DNA of 64,000 nucleotides from NCBI GenBank assembly GCA_038503075.1, contig JBCAML010000003.1, positions 2,170,001 through 2,234,000 of the forward strand. The letters run 5' to 3'. A model generated the notes under the pieces. The model was not told the origin of the DNA and did not search any database. It worked only from the letters and a program-made list of their open reading frames with translations. Each line of letters starts with the position of its first letter. Within the stretch, counting starts at the first letter, position 1. The translations under genes were made by a program, and so were the position numbers. The DNA is from Gyromitra esculenta (lineage: Eukaryota; Ascomycota; Pezizomycetes; Pezizales; Discinaceae). Of the stretch, positions 12,033 through 23,861 are shown piece after piece.

Positions 12033-13705
12033 TATGGTTAAAACCATTGTTTTAGTCTGCATACCCTCTAGGAGTTGGTTTAATTATGTTATTGATTCGA
12101 GAACGAACACAACCCTCAAAAAAATAAACTTAAACTTTCCGGATCCCCCTCCCAATACCCCTTACTAGCTTTGAATATACTTAAAGAACGAGAATTTTCA
12201 GTTTCCTGCCTGATCGATTGCTTGACTACGCGTGAAAATTTCATATTTGTGCTACCAATTCAACATCAGCAAATGTCAAACACGTCCCAACCACATGTAG
12301 TCCTATGGGATGATTGAGCCTTAAGATATACATGCCCCATTAGTAAAATTGCTCCCATAGAAGAAACAATAAACAAGCGTTCTAGGACGTTCAAATGGCA
12401 TAGGACAAGTGAGAAACAAGATGGAGAAAAATATGGAGGGAGAAATTGATAAAATAAGACTGCTATACGGAGGAGGGGACGGAATGGGCGGTTAAGTTGT
12501 GGAAAAGTTTTGTGAGAGAAAGAAGAGGGAAGAGAAAGGAGGAGGAAGAGAAAAAGAGAAGAGGTCGTGAAAGCAGGCATGGGGGTTTGGAAATAAGCGG
12601 GTAGGCCGAGACAGTGGGACCGCCTTTCCGAAGGAACAGCACTGCCGAGGCTCAACCCTTTTATTAGGACGGCGTGGAACGGAGAGAAGAGATGTTGAGG
12701 ACAGGGTCAGAGCGATGATGTAAGGAGTGAGATCTGAGTTCGGGTTAAGGTTGTGTTTATGTTTTGTAGTGTTTTTCTCTTTTGTTTTTATTTTTGTTTT
12801 TATTTTTATTTTTTACTTTGAGCTTTGCAAAGAGTACCATAGCCTGCGAATTGAGTGTATCTAGTGGATAACCAAACAACAAGACGTTCGAATGCATTCC
12901 TGCAATATTTGATCATAAAAAATCACTCGGTAGTTCAAAGGTATTTAGGCTGCACTGTTATCTTTTAAGAGAGCCTTCAAATGTTATCCCATACACTAGC
13001 AAGACTGACCCTCTCAAGTTGGGGCCAAGGTTTACAGTTACTAGTTACTTTGCAATTGACTAAGCTACTACTCTGCGTTGGCCACCAACACATAGGGATC
13101 AGCAAGTTTTTACCGGTGTAAGGGACAAAGCCAATCTATCACTCTCAGCCATCACTACTACTGCACAGTTAAATGGTCTCTAAAAGCAAGTATTTAACAG
13201 AAGCCAAGTTAATCCTGAGGTGCCAGATTCGATGTTTGAAGCAAAAATAAATCACTGTACGTGGCGAGGGCGTCATTTCAGCGCAAGCTAGTTTCTCTGG
13301 GTGCCCTAAGCAGCTAATTTCTATATTTCCCCTCCATCGCCGCAGCGCAGCAGCAACTCCTATTCCAACCCATGATCGAAAATCTATGACACTAAAGTAA
13401 AGCATTATCAAAAAACAAATCCTTCTTCATCAGGCGCCGAGAACTATTACATCCACTTCAAGGGGTCAACGCCCGTCCTGGTTAGCCTATGACAAGATTA
13501 TCTACCGGTCAATGTCTAGGAACGTGTTTAGTTGCATGTCTTTTTATGGTGATAGAAACATAAATTTAACATCCTTACATTTTTAGATGAGAACTAAATT
13601 TTTAATTCTGCGGGATTAACTATATTCAACTCCATCTTCTCAGACTTCGGCGAAAAGGAATGGGAACGTGAGCCATCGCGGTCGCAATTCTCAATTCCAA
13701 GTCTT
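12033..13705. other. Intergenic region, convergent
   Basis: About 1.7 kb lies between convergent genes. It includes a T-rich tract near 12775-12815 and a purine-rich stretch at 12420-12570. Apparent minus-strand frames at 12266-12655 and 13169-13411 have compositional bias and no recognisable motifs. I see no gene. Confidence 0.5.
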
Positions 13706-15461
13706 CTATATTTTTTCATCCTTCATCCGACCCGTATCAGAGAAACCCACACCAACCTCATCGAACCCCATCTTCTGCCAAACACCACTAATCCTCTCCA
13801 CAAGTCTCAGAAAAGCATCGTCATGGATAGCATCCACGATGAAGTCCTCAATCCGTCGAAACTCTTCGTCCTCCCCTCTATGCTGAGTCTCATCTTCCCA
13901 CAGAACATGTTTATACCTCTTCTGCTGCTGCTGTTGATCCTCTTTTTCGTCATTATGCTGCTTTCTCTTTTCTCCAGCATTAGTATCCTTGAGTCCGGCC
14001 ATATTAGTGCCCACACCTATTCTTTTTCTGGACATAGACATGGATGAGGCGCGGGATTCAGGTTCCAGTTTTTTATAGCCATTTGGGAATACAGGAAACA
14101 GGCCTCGATTTCCCGAATCTTTGCTCTTGTTATATTCTTCAACACCTGGTAAACCTGGTCGATAGGTTCCAGTTCTCCTATTTGGTGTCGAAGGCAGACC
14201 TCCAACACGGTAAAGGGCATCAACTTCAAACCCTAAATTTGAATCAGGCCTGGAACCTGGATATTTGGACACATTTTCCTTAAGAGAAGGAATTACAGAC
14301 AATCCGCTTGTTACAGGATGCTGGCTTACTGGGGTTGGCTTTGGAAGCGGTAGAAGTTTGCTAACCGGGTCAATGCTGCCGGACTTACTACTATAGGTGG
14401 ATAATGAGTTCGCTGCTGTAAGAGGCCCAAAGTCAAGAGGTGGACGTGGTGGTGGAAGATCTTCCAAGAATTCGTTGGGAGATGCAGCCACGCCAGGAAG
14501 ATAAGCGTAAGAAATATTCGAATGAGGACTCGACTGTGAAACTCGGGATGATTCATCGAAATTCGAAGAGGTGGACATGCTTGGCATTGCAGTAGCGGGT
14601 ACAACCAGATCATAGGTTTGGGTTGGCAAGACATTGTTCAGATAAGCAGGTGTGCTGTTTTTTAAGAGATGAGGTTCCCCTCCAGGCGTACCACCAGACA
14701 ACGATGAGGCGTTTGAATACCCCGAAGAAGTGCTAGGTGGGGTATCCTGTACTTGACCATGATTTATTTGGGGGGGCGGGGGGCGGGCTCGCGGCTGAGG
14801 AGAGAAATCATACTTAGTTTCATCTCGAGAAGGAGGGGGATTTCCGACAGGAAAATTTGCTTGCTCGAGAAGCACAACAACTGATTGATAGGTAGTGTCT
14901 GAAAGAAACTTAATTTGAAACCGATTAATCTGGAGTTCGCATAACACATTTGTGAGTTTCTAATGAGATTCCTTCGAGAAGCATAAAAGCTGAAAAACGG
15001 CCTACGAACGGTTTGATCTTCGGCTCTAAAGTATCTAACAGCCAGAGATGGCGAACGCCCCAGCACGATGAAAGCTAGTTTGTTTGGCTGTTGCAAATCA
15101 CGAATAGGTGTGGCCTGCTGTGTAAGACTTGTCAAGTCCAAACTCTCCTAATCTCAACCGTCAGAAAGAGGCCTGGGAAATAAAGCCGGCTCGAAACGAA
15201 AAGCAGACTCACAAGCATTTCAAGCCCCCAAACAATCTTCAACCTTATTTGTTGATCAGAAAATTTCCCATCGTTCTGTATATACCCTGAAACACGCTGG
15301 GAGCTAACTACCAGGAAGATATTGTCCCTGTGAGCGAAATGGGTCCATGGTGCCTGGGTCAAGCTTGAGAGTGGGGAAACAGAATATGAGTATTTTACTA
15401 TTGGCCAACTGGACAAAGAAACAGGAGGGCTGATAGATGAAGACAGCTGTCGAGGTGGCAT
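13706..15461 (-). CDS. REC114: Rec114/Rec7-like meiotic double-strand-break protein
   Basis: Three exons (15461-15213, 15147-15010, 14959-13706) give 546 aa. The N-terminal ~150 residues match the short conserved signatures of S. pombe Rec7 as I recall them: WPIVKYSYS, WTHF, then LGRSPSLAVRYF and INRFQIKFLSD, a region that forms a PH-like fold in Rec114. A long disordered Ser/Pro-rich middle follows. The C-terminus has a basic KRKQ/poly-Gln stretch and a predicted helix, FRRIEDFIVDAIHDDAFLRL...VERISGVWQKMGF, where Rec114 proteins bind Mei4 (Rec24). This accessory complex promotes Spo11-dependent meiotic breaks on chromosome axes. The start is the first ATG before the conserved block; frames upstream use non-ATG starts. 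Introns are 65 and 50 nt. Confidence 0.78.
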
Positions 15462-16446
15462 CTCTGTGGGATATGAAGATGATTGGTGTTGAGGTGAAGT
15501 CAACGTCGAGATATTTTTTGGCAGCCATGTGCATACATCTTAGAGAGGTCATAGGACCCGCTAGAGATATGTTATCTACATGTAGGCTAAGAATTATGCG
15601 AAGGCAAACAGGCAAACAGGCAAACTTCCGTTATCCCGTATACAACCAGAACATACATGTGTATTTGGCCTTGATACCGATCCTTAAACCACCGGCGAGC
15701 CTCATATGAATAAGGTGATGTACCGGTAACGGCTACATGAAATCTGAAGCAATTTAAAACAACCCTTTAATCCTGTATATATAGTTAGTGAATCCGCCAG
15801 CTAAATAATTTTAATTCAATATCGAAAACTCATCTATTCCCGCTTCATACCAACGGGATCAAGTGTTTAAACGAGTGATGATACGTGATCCCACAGCCTC
15901 CCATAAGTTCCTTTGTTCAGAGCTGACAAAGGCGAAACCCCAAGAAAACCACGTGGTATGTTCACCACTAAAACCCTCTTACTCTGAATAAATTATTGCA
16001 ACCTTACCTGCATTACCAGGCTGCAAAGGATCTCCCACACATGTGCTGTTGAGCTGTGTATGGTTCTTTTTTTGGCGTTGGTGTCGTGCTGTCGGTCGTG
16101 CTGGTCTGTGCTTGTCAGAGAAAGCAAAAAAAAGCTTGGCCTGAATGTGCATGGAGGTATGCAAAAAAGGCTCGGCATTTGCATGCCAACCTCAACTCGG
16201 GAAAGGAGCCTCAATGCGGACGCGTTTTCTCTAAGCTTTCTCGCTCGTCACGGCTTTTTCGTGTCTCCTTCGTCCAGTGAACTTCCGAAAACCCGCTATT
16301 TCAATAGGGTCGCGTTCCCTGCAATTTCCGTCTAGTCCGAGCGTGCCGATCGAATAAAAATCACGATTCACAAAACGAGAAGGAAAGTAGGGAAAAAAAG
16401 GAAAAATAAATAGATTTATTATAATAGGAGCAGAAAAGCTCAATCA
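15462..16446. promoter_or_regulatory. Divergent intergenic region (REC114 / RSC9)
   Basis: About 985 bp contain the promoters of two divergent genes. There is an ACATGTA palindrome at 15578-15584 and an AT-rich stretch at 15770-15830. CCACGTGG occurs near 15950. The plus-strand frames at 15993-16335 lack coding character. Confidence 0.45.
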
Positions 16447-19400
16447 ATGGCAGCAGCGCAAACGCCCGAGCGCGAACGCAGAGGACCGTGGGCAAATCGA
16501 GTGCTCAGTACCGATATCGAGAAGACGCCCGAATACGACGATTTCATCGAGAAGCTATCAATATATCATCAGAAGCGCGGGTTGGTCGTCCTTGCGCGGG
16601 AAAAAGGGCTTTGCTTTGCTTGCTTGCTTGCTTGCTTGCTGTTTGTCGTTGCTGACTCGCGCGCGACTGAACGTTTTTTTTTTTTTTTTGCAGGACAACA
16701 CTCACAGTCGAACCGGAACTTGGAAGAAAGCTACTCGATCTACGAAAGCTGTACGAGAAGGTGACTGCGCTAGGAGGTTACGATAAGGTCACGGAGGAGA
16801 AAGGTAAGACGAATGATGGGCTGAAATTGAAGTTGAAATTGAAGTTGACGAAATCGCGTACGGGCGAGAACAGGAGCCTGGAGAGATCTTGCGCTACAGT
16901 ACAAGCTCGCCGCTAACAACACCAACGCCGGCTATCTTCTCAAGACTATCTACTACAAGAATCTCGCGTACGTCTCTCTTTCTCCCCCCCCCTCTTAATC
17001 CACTAATTCTCCCCGTCACGCTTCTCGGTCACACTCTAATTTACACCCCACAGCGCCTACGAAATCTCGAACTTGTTCGGGAAAGTCCCTCCACCAAAAG
17101 AGTGGCTCGAGGAACGATCTGCTGCTGGAGGATCAATTATGACGAGAACTGCAGAAAACTTCCAGGCTTCTTCGCCGAAACCTGAATCGAAGGCTGAGAA
17201 ATCTCCAACCCCACCACCAACTGAGAAGCGAAGTATGTTATTGCCTTTTTTCCATCTCCCATTACCCCCGTACCGCAAATATCTTCGCCACAGCTTTCCT
17301 AACCTTTAACGTCGGGATTATCCCACAGGTCTACGTCAAGCACCAACACCGAGAACGTTCTACAATCCGGACACTACCCCGCAGCGACATAATCCACCAC
17401 GAGCGGCAGCAAGTGCCCAGCAACAGCAGCAGCAGCAGCAAAGTCACCAAGCGTCACCTAGTGGAAATCAATGGAATGGCGCCAACAATTTCCCTACCTT
17501 TTCTTCCTCTAGTATTAATGCGCCTATTGGGCTACCCGTGCCAACACCTAGAAACGCCCCCCACGAATTCATGAGCCAAAAGCGAAAGGCTGCCGAACAA
17601 GCCGCAGTATCAAATATGTCCAGGTTTGGAGGTGATTATCTACAACATGCCCTTTATAGCAATTATTATGTACGTGCTGATGATATGAGATCGAATTAGT
17701 TGGTCACACTGGTCCTAACCGGATGGTGCGTATTGCGATGGGTTTGAAATCCGGCCTCCCAGATGAGGTCGACTTTGCCCTCACCAAACTAGTCCAGACA
17801 TCATTCGAAGTTGGGGACGATCTCCGTGCGGAAGCCTTCCCAGGCCTATCAGAAGCCCTGTTTGATAAGCTAGGGTCTATCGAGGAACTTATCCGACGGC
17901 ATTCTTTCAACGGCTTTGATGACATCTTGGAGGATGCAGATTTCACGAAACACCTTGAGAAGATCAACGAGGCAGCACTGGTGCTGCGCAACATGTCTTT
18001 CCAGAACGACAACGCTAGATACTTTTCTCATCTAAAGGGCGCCAGGAAGATCATAGTCGTGTGCTTGAGTCTCCCCAACCAAACAAGTTTGATGGAGCTA
18101 AAGCACTATGTACTTGATATGGTCGAGTCCATGGCTACTCATCTCATACTTTCCTTCAACGATGGTCTATTTGAAGCTCTCCACGTCAACCTTCTCTCAG
18201 ACGATCGCGGGCTGCTCTTAGGCTCTCTCAGGTCAATTTGTAGATTTGTCATGGGCCGTGACGAGAGTAACCGCCTAGGAGAAATCCAGATGGCAGCAAT
18301 CGACAGGATAAGGAACCTACTCATGCTTGAGGATGAGGATTTAGTTTCGGCTTGCCTGGACTTCTTGTACCAGTACACCGCCAATGAGGAGAACGTCGAA
18401 AAGCTCATGCGGCCACCGGATGGCATTGAATTAATTAAGCAGCTTATGAGATTATTGCTCTACCAGGCTATCCCTGGGGAACAGACAGTATGGTTGAAGA
18501 CGAGAATGCCGCGGCCACTCCCACCGAGAGATATCCCTAATCTCCCACAGGAAATCGTGCATGACCTGCTTACATTCGCAGAGCCTGAGAGAGCGACTAG
18601 ATGGTAGGTCCATGCGTTGCTTCCGTCCCAAAATTCCGCATTGAATCGCCTGACTAACTCACCCGCCTACTAGGATGAGATGTTGTTTCGAAGTAGACCC
18701 AAATTCAGACATCACCCAAATCGCGCTGTGGCAGGCGTATCAAGCCCGCTTCAATGATTATGTTATCTCGGGTCGCAATCTTCTCCCCGCTGCAGAGTTC
18801 ATCAAAAACGTCAGTATCGCCTTCTCCGTCGCCTCCGCTATGGTTCTTGCCCTCCCTACCGGTGGCCAAAAGTTCATCATCAAAGGTATCAGACCGCGGG
18901 AGACCCCCATGTCTATCAAAGGTCATATCTACGTCGCATGTAAATGGATAATTGGCGTTACAGACGGCAATGGTGCCGGAAACCATGGCTCTAGCGGACG
19001 ATGTGCCGCGCAGCTACCAACGCCGCAGGACCTGTGGGTGCACGTGTTGAATGACCATCTTGGGCCGCCGACTGATCAGGGACGGAAGCTGTACTGCAAC
19101 TGGGGTGGGTGTGGCAAGTTTAATCACCAGGGAGGCGAGGAGGATCGGAGAAAAGTGATTGGACATGTTAGGACTCATATTCCGGACTTGAACGATCTTC
19201 GAGCTGCGCGAATTGCGGGAATGGATGATACAGAGGGCGGCGTCAAAGGAGACGATGATCCAAACAGCAAAGTTATCATCAGGAGGAATCAAACTGGCAC
19301 AGATGACCGTGGGGAGGCGGCGGGTATACCGTTGACTGCGGCTCTGGTGCTGAGAAATGTGGCAAGGCGGGGGATGGAGGGTGTCAGAGAAATTTTGGGG

Positions 19401-19502
19401 GCGGAGAGGGGGACGCTGTTTGAGGTTATGGCGGTCAATAAGCCGTTGGCGGCATACGTTGCGGATCTACTAGTGGAGGATGGGACAGTGATGGAGGAGT
19501 AG
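16447..19502 (+). CDS. RSC9: ARID-domain chromatin remodelling subunit, Rsc9-like
   Basis: Exons 16447-16580, 16694-16803, 16874-16967, 17054-17232, 17329-17631, 17700-18603 and 18674-19502 give 850 aa. The ARID DNA-binding domain spans ~residues 25-125 (TPEYDDFIEKLSIYHQKRG, LYEKVTALGGYDKV, AWRDLALQY, NNTNAGYLLKTIYYKNLA). A Pro/Gln-rich linker follows, then a helical repeat-like region (~270-570) typical of Rsc9/ARID2. The C-terminus holds an RFX-like block and a zinc finger (CNWGGC ... HVRTH, ~715-740). Rsc9 is a subunit of the RSC SWI/SNF-type complex in the nucleus. Introns are 68-113 nt; intron 1 contains a (TTGC)n run and a T11 tract. The exon 5 donor at 17632 was chosen because the alternative at 17624 breaks the frame. 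Confidence 0.9.
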
Positions 19503-19800
19503 GAGGACGAAATGGAATTTTAAAGGAGCATAAAAATGAGCGAGAACAACTATGGTAAAGGAATCAGGGAGCGAAAGGGGGATTAGATGAGGATTGCGGG
19601 ATAAGATAATGGGATGGTTTGTTTAACGGCCAGTTAACTGTATAATATCTTGTTTTTGTGCGACCTTTTTTTTTTATATGTATTTTTATTTTCCAGCACT
19701 TACCCGAACTCCTTTGTATGCAGGTAATGACTTTTTTCGATCGAGTGATAAATTGTGAGTCCGATGACAAACGGATAAATAGGATGTTTCACCGGGTTAC

Positions 19801-20005
19801 AGTACTCGTGTCGCCAGATTTATAATGCGTCACGTGACTGGATTCTCATGGAGAACCAGTCCAGAATCGGGTCACATGACGCAATTTAAATCTGGCAACA
19901 TGAGTACTCATGTCGCCGACAACTGACTGAACCACGTGACCGTATATAGCAAATTCACCACCAAAACCAGGTCACGTGGTTCAGTCGGTTGTTGGCGACA
20001 TGAGT
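19801..20005. repeat. Two consecutive imperfect palindromes with CACGTG cores
   Basis: Arms 19801-19837 and 19872-19908 are inverted copies (about 31 of 37 match). Arms 19906-19941 and 19970-20005 are inverted copies (34 of 36 match). Both pairs share an outer end reading ACTCATGTCGCC (or a close variant), so the two hairpins overlap by a few bases. Each arm contains CACGTG or a decayed form. Many of the arm differences are CG to TG/CA changes. No coding capacity; it may be a MITE pair or another palindromic repeat. Confidence 0.7.
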
Positions 20006-21780
20006 AGGTACCGAAAACTTTACAGCAAGAAACATTAACATTACCCGGATAGATCAAAGAAGTACAAAGTTTGTGGGGTAATGGATCGGAGGCGACATCC
20101 TGGAAATCACATGCATTAACGGGTAAGAAGAAGAAAAAAGAGGGTGTAGAGACTCCCCCCTGTTATTTATTTCGGATTACCAACAGCTCTAACTCCATCC
20201 GATAGTCCCAAAGGAGTGACAAATATAGTACCTGTTATGGAAAAAGCGGGATGTGTGGTTTTGTTTACAAGTTGGAAACATAGCTGCAGACAACTGGTCA
20301 CGTTTGCTATCCAACTCGTAGAAGCATGGGGGTGTGGGTCCCAAAGGAGTGGACCCAAAGTAATTATTACTAGAGTAGAGAGTGGTTGGTTTTGTGACTT
20401 TGGTGATAGGGTTGTACGAGATCGGTGTGGCGCGGTGACTTTGCCACATTTGCGAGCGTAAGTTTTTTGCTTTTCTATCCTCGATCAGCTAAATACCAGG
20501 ACGGGCCGAATGCTAGAACACGGATTCTGGTAAGAAAACTTGCTTATATCCAGCAGGGTAACCAGTTTTTGCCCAATGAGAAATACAACCGACCCTCCTA
20601 GCATTTGGACCCTCCTAGCATTTGGCTGATCAAGTATAGTTGCTTTTGTTTTTTTCGTACCCAGTTATGGAAAGCGCAACAGGCGACTTGTGGTTTCTGG
20701 TCGTGGAGAAATGTTTTTCATTTTTGTTTGGTGGCCTAACAACAGAGTAGTCCCGTCGCTAGGCCTAACGGTTTTCGTATTCAGGAAACAGGGTCCAGAT
20801 CATCATCACCATCATCGACGAGGCTACAATCGCCATTGGTTCTCACGTATGAAGTAATGGTAGGGTGATGTGAACACGGAGTGTGGGAGGGGTACTCGGT
20901 AGTTTTTAGAGACAGAAAAGTGTATTTTGTCTAATGTTTGACGGTTATTTGACTCGGCTTTTATTTTATTTTTGTTTCTTCCCGTGCCAACGCAGACTTT
21001 ACTTTATTGTGTACCCTTCAGGTTGGCGAGGTCACGTATTTCTCTCTCTAATTGTTGGTGAGTTCGAAGCCGTCTTGACTTAACTGGCCCGAGCTTTGGT
21101 CTAAAGGGGGGTGGTGAAGAAAGGAAGACTCGGGAGTTGGTTTGCGGTTAGCCTTAACTATTCTCTGGCCTCTGCTCTTCTCTTCATCTTCTCTTCTATC
21201 CTTCTCAGGAGCTGTTTAGTCTCTCTTTGTTGTCAGCTACAAGAGTGAGAGTGTGTGAGCGAGAGAAGGAGGGAGTGTGAAAGTGTGTGAGAGATCGAAA
21301 GTCTAAGAAGAACTCCAAGAGACTGAGCGTGTTAGTCTGCTTCTCGACTTGACGTCTTCTATCCGCCTATCCCCCCCGCCAAAGTCTCTCCTTAACGACT
21401 CCTATCCGTCCACCTAGTCTTCGTCTTCGTCTTCCTCCCTCCTCTATCATCATCATCATCATCATCATCACCATCATCACCATCATCATCATCCTAGGCC
21501 CGCTCTACCATCTTAGATCTGGCTACTCCTTCTCACTCGCTGGTCTCCCACTCGTTCGTTTTCTCCCAATCTTAGGGTGCGTCTGGTCTGCTGCATTCTG
21601 CCAGCAGCTACTTCTGTTCAGACTAGATCGGGTATACCTCATCATACTCACAAAACCTGTCTGTCCAATCTCCAGCTCACATTTCCCACCTCCTCTACCC
21701 ATCCCTTCCCCCGGGCCTTTCCCCTAGTCCGATCCCCCGAAACAACATACACATCACATATCCGCTTCCACCCCACAGAG
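20006..21780. promoter_or_regulatory. Long upstream region of TCO89-like gene
   Basis: About 1.8 kb lie between the palindromes and the start codon. A near-perfect tandem repeat of a ~17-bp unit occurs at ~20596-20631. The last ~500 bp are pyrimidine-rich (CT tracts at 21170-21230 and 21400-21560), as in strong fungal promoters and leaders. An open frame continues upstream of 21781 but has no ATG, so I treat it as leader. Confidence 0.45.
21446..21493. repeat. (ATC)n microsatellite
   Basis: An ATC/CAT triplet array of about 48 bp with two CAC interruptions lies in the probable 5' leader of the TCO89-like gene. Confidence 0.9.
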
Positions 21781-23409
21781 ATGTCGGAAGTAGCACGTCC
21801 CCTATTCGACAAAAGAAACTCCTCTTCAACCTCCTCCGCTATGAGCGAGGGAAATTTCAATGCCACTACCTCCACCGCCGACCGAGACACATCCTCCAAC
21901 GACGAGCAGATAGCGCCTACCCAGCAACCATCCCGTCACCACCACCCCAAGAAACATCATTTTGTCGTCGGCGGTACCCGGCATCACTCACGCGTTCCGT
22001 CGTACGGCCGAAACTTGAACAAACTAGGGAAATTGACCCCGCTTGCGACATCTCCGGGCAGTGGCAAGGCGCGTGGGGAGGAGAAGACTAGGTCGGCCAA
22101 GCGGGCAACGTTTGAACTTGGCGGAGACAACCGACAGAACAGCAACAGCGACAGCAGACCAAGTAGCTATAAGGAAGGGTACACGAGCGGGAACGGGAAC
22201 GGGAACGCAGCGATAAACACCAGCGCCGGTACTCCGCCTACTATTGCTACCAAGAGCTCGAACGGCCTAGTCAAGTCATCTAGCACAAAGTCTCTTGATC
22301 GCAAACCACGAGACGGTGTACGTAGGGTAAAAGGTGACAAGCGCGACAGATCACAATCCAAACCCCGCGAAACCCCTGTGCCTCCTAGTATCCGACAACG
22401 CTCCTCCGACACTCTTGTAGAGATGAATACTAAACGTCAATCCGAACCACAGCTGCAACCGCAGCCCCAGAGTCGATCTCAATTCCAGCTCCCAACTCCA
22501 CCACAACCCAAAGTTCACTTACCTCAAGAACCCCAGCGCTTTCAGTCTCAACTTGCATCACAGCTTCCATTACAACCCCCTACACACCTACTCCCACATA
22601 CAAAACCTAGTAGCGCCGCACCTCCTAAAGTCAGCACCGAGACCGTACAGGCTTCTGCACAAGCCCCAACAAAGATACGTCGGACGACCGCCCAGCAGAA
22701 TGGCGCTTATGTCACACCGGCGCACTCTCTTCCAGACTCCCATGAACAGCCCCTAACATCCCGCTTCATTGATTCTTCACTGGGTAACTCGAACTCCATA
22801 TCTCCCTCTTCGGCAGCAAGAGCATATGGTCTGTCACCTTCCTATCGGGAGCTCGCGGGGCCCGATAAATTAGTCACGGTAACAGCGCCTACCTCACCCA
22901 CCCCGCTTTCCACCCCCTCGTCAGCAGCAAACGTTCCCTCACGTACGCAGCAAAAGCTCTGGCTCCAGCGTCAATCATCACAACACGAGCCTCCTTCACA
23001 TGTCGTCAGTCAGACCAGACTTGGACCTGGGTCAGAATGGTACGCATTTCAATCACGCGCGCAGAAGGAATTTGAACGCGTCAATAGAGAGTATCTGAAT
23101 ACGCGGCGCTTCAAGAACCCTGCAGCAAACAGTATTGAAAGGATTCAGGACAAGCATGGCGAGAGGCGAATCCCTAGACGCAGGGAGGGACAAGCTATAG
23201 AAGGTGCAGGAATACTGGGGTTGAGTCAGTCATTGAAGGAAACGGGAGCGACAAAGCCGCTGCGGAAGGAGCTAAGACTAGGATCGAAAGACGATTCTGG
23301 TGTGAAGCAGCCAGCGGGGAGGGAGAGGGAGAGGGAGAGGACAGCCGAATTGCATTCCATTTTGACGAAGCTCTGGAATGCGGGGGAAATACTGCCCTCT
23401 AATGAGTAA
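21781..23409 (+). CDS. TCO89: TORC1 subunit Tco89-like protein
   Basis: Single exon, 542 aa, start ATG at 21781 (MSEVARPLFDKR). The N-terminal part has a conserved His/Lys-rich block (HHHPKKHHFVVGGTRHHSRVP) followed by SYGRNLNKLGK, and Ser/Pro/Gln-rich disordered sequence follows. The diagnostic C-terminal element is SRTQQKLWLQRQSS (~388-400) followed by GSEWYAFQSRAQKEFERVNREY, as in fungal Tco89. Tco89 is a fungal-specific subunit of TOR complex 1 at the vacuole, involved in nutrient signalling and wall integrity. The coding region has a GGGAAC repeat near 22190 and a GAGAGG repeat near 23320. Identification rests on the short motifs because the rest is low complexity. Confidence 0.8.
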   Translation: MSEVARPLFDKRNSSSTSSAMSEGNFNATTSTADRDTSSNDEQIAPTQQPSRHHHPKKHHFVVGGTRHHSRVPSYGRNLNKLGKLTPLATSPGSGKARGEEKTRSAKRATFELGGDNRQNSNSDSRPSSYKEGYTSGNGNGNAAINTSAGTPPTIATKSSNGLVKSSSTKSLDRKPRDGVRRVKGDKRDRSQSKPRETPVPPSIRQRSSDTLVEMNTKRQSEPQLQPQPQSRSQFQLPTPPQPKVHLPQEPQRFQSQLASQLPLQPPTHLLPHTKPSSAAPPKVSTETVQASAQAPTKIRRTTAQQNGAYVTPAHSLPDSHEQPLTSRFIDSSLGNSNSISPSSAARAYGLSPSYRELAGPDKLVTVTAPTSPTPLSTPSSAANVPSRTQQKLWLQRQSSQHEPPSHVVSQTRLGPGSEWYAFQSRAQKEFERVNREYLNTRRFKNPAANSIERIQDKHGERRIPRRREGQAIEGAGILGLSQSLKETGATKPLRKELRLGSKDDSGVKQPAGRERERERTAELHSILTKLWNAGEILPSNE

Positions 23410-23861
23410 CGATATCCATGATCATCTTACCACTTTATCATCCTTACCATTTTCCATGTCCGTTTTTCTTCCTGCTTGGAGCTTATTTTATTTTTTCTTC
23501 CAAAACGGCCCTTTTCTTTTATATTCCTTTTATAGGGTTCGTAATTTTTCTTAACCTATGTATTTCAAGCCACTTCCATGTACTAAACAAACATGAGTGG
23601 CGCGGGTGACTGCGGGGAGTGCCGCGGTCTCAGGGTAGGGAGTTTTTGATTTTTGATAGCGTGTAAGATTATGGACATGTCAATCGGAGTGTATTGTTTG
23701 TTTCTTTATTGTCTTGTGTATTGTCTTGCGAGAATGGAAGCAAGAAAGGAAGAGGAAAAGCTTGGAAGGTAAATGGTATCGTGAATTTCTACGTCTTTCC
23801 GCCCATCTCTCCCCGTCCATCGGTAACTTCCCTACCCCAGCACGTGTCCAAAACTTCGCCC

